23,690 nt of DNA from Thermoplasmata archaeon (GTDB taxonomy: Archaea; Thermoplasmatota; Thermoplasmata; Lutacidiplasmatales; UBA184): positions 1 through 23,690 of the forward strand of contig JASHSA010000108.1 of assembly GCA_030037035.1 (NCBI GenBank). Reading direction: 5' to 3'. Made by a program: the position numbers and the translations under genes. The notes beneath the pieces were generated by a model. It was not told where the DNA came from. It did not search any database and worked only from the letters and a program-made list of their open reading frames with translations. Shown here piece by piece: positions 1-5,772 of the stretch (positions are counted from its first letter, which is position 1; the number at the start of each line of letters is the position of its first letter).

Positions 1-540
1 GCCTACGCACCGGTCCCGTTCGTCGGCGCCGCGGCGCTCCTGGTCGCGCTGATCGTCTTCACCCCGGTCCTCCTCGCGAGCGGTCCGTCGCCGCTCGAGC
101 TCCAGGCGGAGCTGGTCGTCTACCAGCCCCCGAGCTCGACGGCGCTGCAGTTCGACGTCCGGGCGATCGGGGACACCGTGCCGTACGCCCGCCTCGAGAT
201 CGCGCTCGGCGGGGGGTTCCCCTGGACCGGCAGCTGTCCGACCTCCGGGGTCGGCTGGAGCTACACGAACGCGACGAACATGCTCGAGCTGAGCGTCAAC
301 ACGAGCCTCTCGCCGGTCGTGGTCAACGCCTCGGCCGTCTACCGCGCCGGGGGGACGACGACGATCTACGACGCGGAGTTCGCCTTCTACGTCGTCAATC
401 CGGGCGCTCCCGGCGAGAGCCTCGCGATCGCGGGTTGTTCCCACGCGACCCCGGGGGTCACGACCCCGAGCTCGTGGCCGGTCTCCCAGCTCCCGCACGC
501 CTGGCTGCTCGTCAACTTCGGCTCCGGGGGTCCTCCGTGA
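1..540 (+). CDS. Membrane-anchored exported protein, 5'-truncated
   Basis: This frame is open from the first base of the window, so the true start lies upstream. The visible 179 residues begin with a hydrophobic segment (about residues 5-29, rich in Ala, Leu, Val and Ile) that could be a membrane anchor or the end of a signal sequence. The rest looks like an extracytoplasmic beta-rich domain: it is rich in Ser, Thr, Gly and Tyr, has several Asn-X-Ser/Thr sequons and two cysteines, and has few charged residues. An archaeal pilin-like or other surface protein would fit, but no family is recognisable. The TGA stop overlaps the GTG start of the next gene (GTGA at 537-540), so the two are probably cotranscribed and translationally coupled. 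The reading frame is well supported; the function is unknown. Confidence 0.7.
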   Translation, partial: AYAPVPFVGAAALLVALIVFTPVLLASGPSPLELQAELVVYQPPSSTALQFDVRAIGDTVPYARLEIALGGGFPWTGSCPTSGVGWSYTNATNMLELSVNTSLSPVVVNASAVYRAGGTTTIYDAEFAFYVVNPGAPGESLAIAGCSHATPGVTTPSSWPVSQLPHAWLLVNFGSGGPP

Positions 541-890
541 GGCCGTCGCGCGCCGTCGTGACCCTCTGGAGCGTCGTGCTGATCGCGCTGGTCGTGCTCG
601 AGCTCGCCGAGGTCACCCACGTCTTCACGTTCCCGATCTCGGCCGTCCTCGGCGACCCGATCTCGCTGGTCGTCTCGCTCGTCTTCACGTCGATCGTCGC
701 GTTCATCGGCGCGATCTTCATCGGCATCTATACGTCGGCCCGGCTCCTCGGTCCGCGAGGGTTCACGCCGTTCGAGGAGGAGATGCTGCAGATGCGCTCG
801 GAGGTCCACGAGCTCAAGGTCGCCGTCGAGCGGCTAGGCGCCCGGCCCCCCGCGACCGACGAGACGCGCGCGAGGAGCCCGCCCCGATGA
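537..890 (+). CDS. Small two-helix membrane protein with cytoplasmic helix
   Basis: This is a 117-residue protein. I chose the GTG at 537 because it overlaps the preceding stop by 3 nt. The frame is open further upstream to 435, but that part lies inside the previous gene and reads as low-quality Pro/Arg sequence. There are two hydrophobic segments, at about residues 8-26 and 42-67. A charged, heptad-like helix follows at about 79-101 (FEEEMLQMRSEV onward), then a polar Pro/Arg tail. Two membrane helices plus a short cytoplasmic coiled coil suggest a small scaffold or regulatory membrane protein, but I recognise no family. Its stop overlaps the ATG of guaA (ATGA at 887-890), so the three genes look like one transcription unit. 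Confidence 0.7.
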   Translation: MRPSRAVVTLWSVVLIALVVLELAEVTHVFTFPISAVLGDPISLVVSLVFTSIVAFIGAIFIGIYTSARLLGPRGFTPFEEEMLQMRSEVHELKVAVERLGARPPATDETRARSPPR

Positions 891-1450
891 TCGTGCCGGT
901 CGTCGACAACGGGGGGCAGTGGACGCACCGCGAGTGGCGGGTCCTGCGCGACCTCGGCGCCGAGAGCCGGATCGTGCCGAACACGACCCCGCTCGCCGAG
1001 CTGCGGGCGGACGGGATCGTCCTCTCCGGCGGGGCGCTGAGCCTGGAGGGCTCCTCCGCGCCGCTCGGCGAGGTCGACCGCTGGATCGACCGGGTCGACG
1101 TGCCGGTGCTGGCGATCTGCGTCGGGCACCAGTTCCTCGGCCGGCACTTCGGGGGCCGCCTCGCGCGGGGGGCGCCGGAGTTCGGTTCCGTCGAGCTGAC
1201 GGTCGATCGCCCGGACGACCCGCTGTTCGCCGGCCTCCCTTCGCGCCTGAACGTCTGGGCGAGCCACAACGACCACGTCGTCGCGCCGCCGCCGGGCTGG
1301 GCGGTGCTCGCGCACTCGTCGGCGTGCCCGGTCGAGGCGATGGCGAGCCCGCAGCGTCCGATCTGGGGGGTCCAGTTCCATCCGGAGGTCGAGCACACCG
1401 AGGGCGGACGGGCGATCTTCGAGCACTTTCTCGCGGCGTGCCGTCGCTAG
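887..1450 (+). CDS. guaA: GMP synthase, glutamine amidotransferase subunit (GuaA-A)
   Basis: This is a class I glutamine amidotransferase of 187 residues, the normal size for the stand-alone archaeal GMP synthase glutaminase subunit. It releases ammonia from glutamine for the separate XMP-amidating ATP-pyrophosphatase subunit, which is not in this window, in the last step of GMP synthesis. The catalytic nucleophile is Cys78 in the elbow AICVGHQ. The His and Glu of the triad are His165 and Glu167 in FHPEVEHT. The N-terminus (VVDNGGQ, then PNTTPL) matches the archaeal GuaA-A pattern, which separates it from carbamoyl-phosphate, anthranilate and PdxT amidotransferases. The ATG overlaps the stop of the upstream membrane gene by 4 nt. 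The cytoplasmic enzyme has no evident functional link to the two membrane genes before it. Confidence 0.92.
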   Translation: MIVPVVDNGGQWTHREWRVLRDLGAESRIVPNTTPLAELRADGIVLSGGALSLEGSSAPLGEVDRWIDRVDVPVLAICVGHQFLGRHFGGRLARGAPEFGSVELTVDRPDDPLFAGLPSRLNVWASHNDHVVAPPPGWAVLAHSSACPVEAMASPQRPIWGVQFHPEVEHTEGGRAIFEHFLAACRR

Positions 1451-1466
1451 GTCGCCGGCAGCCGGG

Positions 1467-1476
1467 AATATGTAGA
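1467..1476 (+). promoter_or_regulatory. TATA-like box for the 523-aa gene
   Basis: The A/T-rich element AATATGTAGA stands out in the otherwise GC-rich 48-nt gap. Its centre is about 28 nt before the ATG at 1499. That is the spacing expected of an archaeal TATA box driving a leaderless transcript, because archaeal transcription usually starts 25-28 nt past the TATA centre. It supports both the chosen start and a separate promoter from guaA. Confidence 0.5.
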
Positions 1477-1498
1477 CTGGCTCGCTCGCGCCGGCGCG

Positions 1499-3070
1499 AT
1501 GCCGAGGCTGCGCAGGGGTTCCGGGCTCCGCGAGGCGGACCTCCTCGCCCGGGCGAAGTCGCTCCGCCAGAGCGTGGAGCCGCTGCTCCCCCACCTTACC
1601 GACGACTGTCCGCGCGAGCGGTTCGACCGGCTGCGCGACGAGCTGGAGGCGGTCCGCGAGGCCGCGGACGACGAGAAGCGTCTCGCCCGCCTCGCGCGCT
1701 GGGGCGATGCGATCCCGCGCGCCTACGCCGGGCTCCTCAAGTTCGCCCTCGCCCCGTCGTCCCCGACCGTCGTCTCGTTCCCGACGGCGAGCGGCGACGT
1801 CTCCTACGCGTCGCTCGCGGCGACCGACCGCGAGGCGGAGGTCGCCGTCCAGCGCTCGAACGAACCGGATCGGCTCCTCTTCGGCTACGTCGACTGGGCC
1901 CGCAAGGGCTACCACTTCTTCGCGACGCGGCACGCGCTCTGGTGCACCGGTCGCTCGGAGCGGCCTCCCGCCGAGTTCGTCAGCGAGCGGATCTCCGAGC
2001 TGCCGTACCGCCTCCTCGAGGACGCCGAGCACCACGTCTACCGCTGCCCGCACCTTGCCGCGGGGGAGCCGCGGCCGTTCGTGGCGGTCGGCTGGCCCGG
2101 CGCCGGCCTCGCCTTCCGCCTCTGCCGCAAGTGCGCGAAGGACGACCGCCATCTCCTCTCCTCGCTCTCCGACGGCGCGGCCGTCCCCGCGCCCGAGGAG
2201 GAGTTCCCCGTCTCCGCGGAGCTCAACGTCGCCTGCCGGGGGGGCGACGCGTGCGTCCACCACGCACTGCCGGGGGTCCCCCGCGCGCTGCTCAAGCGCT
2301 ACCTCCTCGGCCGTCTCGCCGACGCGCAGCTCCTGGACGGCTACCTGGACGAGCTGCGCCCTCGCCTCGAGAAGACCTCCCGCAGGACGCTCGTCGCGGG
2401 AGGGACCTGCTACGGACCCGACGTCGAGGCGTTCCTCGCGGCGCTCCGCCCGACCCCGGTCGAGCGGAAGGCGCTCGCCGCCGTCCTCGGGGAGATCGAC
2501 GGCCTCTTCGAGGTCGACGAGCCGACCGCGAGCCGCGCGCTCGAGCGGCTCTGGGGCGAGCACGCGGAGGAGATCGTCGGGGTGATCGTCCCGGACCCGA
2601 AGGAGGCCCGTCGCCTGGTTGACGAGGCCCGGGGAGCCCCCGGTCGCGTCGCGGAGGTCCTCAAGCGCCTGCAGCGGCGGAGCGAGGAGCAGGAACTGCT
2701 CGGCACCCTGCCGCAGTACGCCCGCCTCGCCCCCGAGGCGGCCTGGACGGACCGGATCGCCCGGGCGTTCCGCGTGCACGGCGAGAGCGGCGCGGAGCGG
2801 ACGGTCGTACAGACGCTCCCCCGCGAGGGGAAGGAGCGGGGGCTCGGCTTCGGCTTCCTCCTCGCCGTCGGGCGCGCCTCCGCCCATGCCTGGCAGTTCA
2901 CCCCGACCGAGAAGGAGTTCGGCCAGGCGCTCCAGGGGCGGATCGGGGAGCTCCTGCACGCCCCCGCGGAGCGCTACCACGACGCCCTCGACGAGCTGCT
3001 GCGGGCCGCCGGGGTCGCGAACTGGGGGGAGGTCGCCGACGCGCGTCCTCCGGACGGCGCGCAAGGCTAA
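1499..3070 (+). CDS. Unrecognised 523-aa cysteine-containing protein
   Basis: This long frame has codon use like its neighbours, a TATA-like box at leaderless spacing and a clean TAA stop. I do not recognise the family. Residues 10-80 are charged and helical. Residues 90-150 form a compact domain (SFPTASGDVSY; then FGYVDWARKGYHFFATRHALWC). Residues 180-260 hold a cysteine/histidine cluster: Cys183-Pro-His185, Cys209-X2-Cys212, Cys246 and Cys252 followed by His254-His255, with Cys149 and Cys304 outside it. This could bind zinc or an iron-sulfur cluster. The C-terminal half is largely helical and charged. There is no signal peptide or membrane segment. I considered the primase large subunit because of the cysteines, but the sequence does not match it. 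It could be a nucleic-acid-associated protein; that is inference only. Confidence 0.75.
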   Translation: MPRLRRGSGLREADLLARAKSLRQSVEPLLPHLTDDCPRERFDRLRDELEAVREAADDEKRLARLARWGDAIPRAYAGLLKFALAPSSPTVVSFPTASGDVSYASLAATDREAEVAVQRSNEPDRLLFGYVDWARKGYHFFATRHALWCTGRSERPPAEFVSERISELPYRLLEDAEHHVYRCPHLAAGEPRPFVAVGWPGAGLAFRLCRKCAKDDRHLLSSLSDGAAVPAPEEEFPVSAELNVACRGGDACVHHALPGVPRALLKRYLLGRLADAQLLDGYLDELRPRLEKTSRRTLVAGGTCYGPDVEAFLAALRPTPVERKALAAVLGEIDGLFEVDEPTASRALERLWGEHAEEIVGVIVPDPKEARRLVDEARGAPGRVAEVLKRLQRRSEEQELLGTLPQYARLAPEAAWTDRIARAFRVHGESGAERTVVQTLPREGKERGLGFGFLLAVGRASAHAWQFTPTEKEFGQALQGRIGELLHAPAERYHDALDELLRAAGVANWGEVADARPPDGAQG

Positions 3071-3094
3071 TCATATCGAAGCATGCATTAATGC
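3068..3094 (+). promoter_or_regulatory. AT-rich island with perfect 10-bp palindrome
   Basis: This short AT-rich patch in GC-rich DNA contains CTAATCATAT (3067-3076), the palindrome GCATGC (3081-3086) and the perfect 10-bp palindrome GCATTAATGC (3085-3094). The last overlaps the ATG at 3091. It could hold the TATA box of the receiver-like gene, an operator, or both. If CATTAATG itself is the TATA box, transcription would begin inside the annotated gene and the ATG at 3091 would not be the true start. Confidence 0.4.
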
Positions 3095-3546
3095 GCCGTC
3101 GCCCCCGGCCGGGCACACGACGCCCGGGGCCGACCGGGCGCCAGGCACCACCGTTGCGGGGCAGCGAGGGCTCGGGCTCCGCGGCCCTCGTGGTCGCGGC
3201 CGACGAGGAGATGCGCATCCTGCTCCGCGGCCTTCTCCAGCTCCACCGGGTCCGCGTGGACGCGGAGGCGGAAGGGGTGACCGAGGCGCTCCGCCTCCTT
3301 CGCGAACGCCGCCCGCCGCTCGTCGTCGCCGATACCCACCTGAGCGACGGGACCCCGAACGACCTCCTCACGGCCGCCCGGACGATCGTCCCGGGGGTGC
3401 GCGTCATCCTGGTCGCCCCGGCGTCCCGGCCTCCCCCTCCCACGGCGGCGGGCGTCGGCCCGGACGTGCTGCTCCTGAGGCCGTTCCGCATCCAGCAGTT
3501 CGCGGACGCGCTCGCTCCGAACGACCGGTCCTCCCCCTCCGGCTAG
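3091..3546 (+). CDS. Stand-alone degenerate receiver-domain protein
   Basis: This 151-residue protein is made of one CheY-like receiver fold and no output domain. The first 30 residues are Arg/Pro-rich and look disordered; the fold starts at about residue 31. Aligned by eye to receivers, the phosphoacceptor Asp is present (Asp81 in VVADTHL). The N-terminal acidic pair is replaced (ALVVAADEE, with Ala36-Ala37), the switch Thr/Ser position reads VILVAP, and the invariant Lys is Arg130 (LLLRPF). It is therefore probably a pseudo-receiver that is not normally phosphorylated, perhaps a protein-interaction module. The start is uncertain: ATG 3091 lies inside an AT-rich palindrome, and TTG 3154 would give 130 residues. 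It converges on dphB, and both genes end on the same CTAG. No histidine kinase is nearby. Confidence 0.72.
   Translation: MRRRPRPGTRRPGPTGRQAPPLRGSEGSGSAALVVAADEEMRILLRGLLQLHRVRVDAEAEGVTEALRLLRERRPPLVVADTHLSDGTPNDLLTAARTIVPGVRVILVAPASRPPPPTAAGVGPDVLLLRPFRIQQFADALAPNDRSSPSG
3543..3546. other. Shared CTAG: both stop codons of a convergent pair
   Basis: The palindrome CTAG provides the TAG stop of the receiver-like gene on the + strand (3544-3546) and the TAG stop of dphB on the - strand (3543-3545). The two convergent genes therefore overlap by 4 bp with no room for a separate terminator. The same arrangement recurs at 15463-15466. Confidence 0.85.
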
Positions 3547-4310
3547 CGGAGGCGGAACCGCTCGAGCGCGGCCTGCTCCTCGAAGTGGAGGCTCCGGGCC
3601 GGCACCACCAGCGTGTGGAGCGGGGGCCCTAGCTCGGCCGTCCGCAACGCCCGGGCCGGCCCGAAGAACCCGGCGGCGTCGTCCCGGCCGACCCGCGCGG
3701 CGACGGCGAGGAGGTCGTCGTCGGCGAGGGTCCGGTGCTCCGGGTCGCGCTCGAGGAGCAGCGTGATCGCCTCGCCCGCGAGCAGGAACCGCCCCTCCTC
3801 CGGCGCGAGGTCGAGGAGGACCAGCGTGTGGAGGTCGCGCTCGCGGTTCGAGCCGATCTGCGCGATCGGCGACCGCGGGGCGAAGCCGGGGCGCGGGAGC
3901 GGCAGCGAGACGGTGCGGCCGAAGCGGTAGTGCATGAGGCCGAGGAAGCCGGCGGCGGCGACCAGGATGCTCGCGTTCGGCAGGTACCGCCAGGCGTGGC
4001 CGGCCCGCTCGGCGGCGAGCCGCAAGGCCACGTGCGTCGTCGCCGCGAACGGGTCGCCGACGACGACCAGCGCGACGGACGCCGCCTCGCCGAGCGCGCG
4101 GACGATCGTCGCCTCCCCCTCGACCTCCTCGCGCCCGAGCCGACGCACCGGCCGACCGAGCTCCGCGGAGAGACGGGCGAGCGTTCCGGCGGCGGAGACG
4201 GCGGTGTACTCCTCCGCGAAGACCTCGCTCGAGCGCAGGACGTCGATCGCCCGACGCGAGAGCCCGCGCTCGTCGTCGAGTCCTAGCCCGACGAACCAGA
4301 GGGTCGCCAT
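3543..4310 (-). CDS. dphB: Diphthine synthase DphB
   Basis: This is a 255-residue SAM-dependent methyltransferase of the tetrapyrrole-methylase fold. It methylates the modified histidine of translation elongation factor 2 to make diphthine, the middle stage of diphthamide synthesis. It carries the family's signatures: the N-terminal LWFVGLGLDDE, the SAM-binding VVGDPFAATTH (residues 83-93), PNAS at 111-114 followed by GLMHYRFGRTVS, and the conserved IAQIGSNRERDLHTLVLLDL region (149-168). Length is typical. The frame stays open upstream across the usp gene, but the ATG at 4310 begins exactly at the conserved N-terminus. Only 17 nt separate it from the usp stop, so it is probably the last gene of the kdp transcription unit. 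That is an unusual place for a translation-factor modification gene. Confidence 0.94.
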   Translation of the reverse strand: MATLWFVGLGLDDERGLSRRAIDVLRSSEVFAEEYTAVSAAGTLARLSAELGRPVRRLGREEVEGEATIVRALGEAASVALVVVGDPFAATTHVALRLAAERAGHAWRYLPNASILVAAAGFLGLMHYRFGRTVSLPLPRPGFAPRSPIAQIGSNRERDLHTLVLLDLAPEEGRFLLAGEAITLLLERDPEHRTLADDDLLAVAARVGRDDAAGFFGPARALRTAELGPPLHTLVVPARSLHFEEQAALERFRLR

Positions 4311-4327
4311 CCCCGGCCGCCGCGCGC

Positions 4328-5128
4328 CTAGCTCCGGAGGGAGACGACCGGGCACGGCGCGGCGCGGAACAGCGACTCGAGGAACCGCCGCGTGAGCAGC
4401 GCCCCCCCGCCGACGGGCTCCTCGCCGACGAGCAGGAGGCCGTAGCGCTCCCGCGCCGCCGCCTGGAGGATCAGCTCCGGCAGGCGGCGGCGGCGCCCGA
4501 GCATCGGCCCCGCGAGCGGGACGGAGCGGCGCACGTACGGGACGCCGCGGCTCGTCCGCTCCGCTCCCGACGCGTCGTCCGCGCCGGCCGCCGGACCGAA
4601 GACCAGCGTGATCACGGGGACCCCTCCGGCCTTGACCGAGAGCTCCTCGGCGAGGGCGAGGGAGCGCGACGTCGGCCGGTCGCCGAACGTCGGGACGATG
4701 ACCCGGGGCACGCTCCCGCTCGCGAGGGCGAGGCGGTTGACGACCAGGACGTCGGCCCCGGCATGCTGGAGGAGCGCCGAGGCGGTGTGGCCGACGAACG
4801 GGTTGTGGCTGCGCGGGTTCCCGCGGAGCGTGAAGACGATCGCGTCGACCGCGTGGGTCTCGGCGCTCTCGAGGATCTCGCCGGGGACGTCGGTCGACGC
4901 GCGGACCTCCGGGTCGACCTTGACGTCCAGGACCGCGCCGACCTCGTGCGCCGGCACGACCAGGTTGACCGACGCGCGCCAGGCGCGCGTCACCTCGGGG
5001 AGCGTCGTCGTCGGGATGACGTGCAGGACGCGGATCTCCCCGCCCGGCTCGAGGAGCTGCGCGGCGAAGCGCACGAGCGGCTCGACCTCCGCCGGGACCT
5101 GCACCGGCACGAGGATCTTGCGGTACAT
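4328..5128 (-). CDS. Tandem universal-stress-protein (UspA) domains, kdpQ position
   Basis: This is a 266-residue protein with two Usp domains, at about 1-133 and 134-266. Each starts on a typical first strand (MYRKILVPVQ; then PRVIVPTFGD) and ends on a typical last strand (ADVLVVNR; CPVVSLR). The nucleotide-binding G-X2-G-X9-G-S/T motif is only partly kept: FVGHTAS in domain 1, GEEPVGGG in domain 2. ATP binding is therefore uncertain. The ATG overlaps the kdpC stop by one base (TGATG on the minus strand), which implies tight coupling to the K+ pump. Halobacterium salinarum has a Usp-like gene, kdpQ (cat3), in the same place after kdpFABC, so a role in regulating Kdp is a reasonable inference. 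No KdpD or KdpE is encoded here. Confidence 0.88.
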   Translation of the reverse strand: MYRKILVPVQVPAEVEPLVRFAAQLLEPGGEIRVLHVIPTTTLPEVTRAWRASVNLVVPAHEVGAVLDVKVDPEVRASTDVPGEILESAETHAVDAIVFTLRGNPRSHNPFVGHTASALLQHAGADVLVVNRLALASGSVPRVIVPTFGDRPTSRSLALAEELSVKAGGVPVITLVFGPAAGADDASGAERTSRGVPYVRRSVPLAGPMLGRRRRLPELILQAAARERYGLLLVGEEPVGGGALLTRRFLESLFRAAPCPVVSLRS

Positions 5129-5772
5129 CAGCAGGTCCCCTCCAAGGCCAGGAGAGCGATGTCGAGCTCAAGAACGTTCACGAACGCGACGCCCAGGTAC
5201 GGCAGGGGAGGCTCGGTGATGTGGTCGTTGACGAGCCCCATCAGGATCGCGACCGAAAGGTTGGTGTTGGCGCTCACGCGCGGGATCTGCACGAGGACCG
5301 CGGACGGCGTGAGGTCCGGGTCGACGGACGAGGCGCTCGGCGCGACCCACCAGTACGGCAGGACCGCGTTCGGCGACGAGTTCCCCGTCGCGTTCTCGGC
5401 GTTCATCCAGGCGATCGTCTCGTTCAGGAGCGCGAGCAGCTCCGGGTCGCTCGGGCCCGGCGGGCTTTCGGCGCCAAGCGTCGTGTTGTAGTCGGTGAGC
5501 GACGGACGGGCCCAGAACAGGCCGGGCCCGGCCTTACCGGCCGAGAGGTTCTGCGCGATGTCGGCGGAGCCCACGATCGTGCCGTTCGGGCAGCGGAGCA
5601 GCGAGCCGTTCGCGGTCGCCGGTGCGATCACCTGGGCGACCTCCGTCACGACCCACGGGTAGGCGACGCCCGTGAGCAGGATCGCGAGGACGAGGAAGAC
5701 CGCGCCCGCCCGCACGTGGGTCGTCCAGCGCAGCGCCGGCGGCGGGGCCGGCGGCCGGCTCGGTCCGCTCAT
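5128..5772 (-). CDS. kdpC: K+-transporting ATPase subunit KdpC
   Basis: KdpC is the single-span accessory subunit that stabilises the KdpFABC complex and contributes to its ATP affinity. The predicted protein has 214 residues, slightly longer than the usual 190 or so. A membrane helix lies near residues 20-40 (VFLVLAILLTGVAYPWVVTE). Family marks follow: FWARPSLTDYN, then SASSVDPDLTP (the equivalent of the canonical S-G-S-G-L-D-P-H-I-S), and a C-terminal FVNVLELDIALL in place of the usual VNVLxLN. Asn-Gly and Asn-Ala-Thr-rich loops suggest an external soluble domain. The ATG at 5772 overlaps the kdpB stop by 4 nt (ATGA), which fixes the start. Confidence 0.92.
   Translation of the reverse strand: MSGPSRPPAPPPALRWTTHVRAGAVFLVLAILLTGVAYPWVVTEVAQVIAPATANGSLLRCPNGTIVGSADIAQNLSAGKAGPGLFWARPSLTDYNTTLGAESPPGPSDPELLALLNETIAWMNAENATGNSSPNAVLPYWWVAPSASSVDPDLTPSAVLVQIPRVSANTNLSVAILMGLVNDHITEPPLPYLGVAFVNVLELDIALLALEGTC

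Noticed and set aside
1499..3070. Archaeal DNA primase large subunit (PriL)
   Set aside because: The length and several cysteines suggested it, but the cysteine spacing and surrounding sequence do not match the PriL iron-sulfur domain, and no primase small subunit is nearby.
3091..3546. KdpE response regulator for the adjacent kdp operon
   Set aside because: It lacks the C-terminal DNA-binding domain and most receiver catalytic residues, and is encoded convergently to kdp.
4311..5171. N-terminal extension of dphB across the usp gene
   Set aside because: The extension lies in another frame of a clear Usp protein and reads as Arg/Pro/Gly-rich sequence. The DphB family N-terminus begins exactly at ATG 4310.
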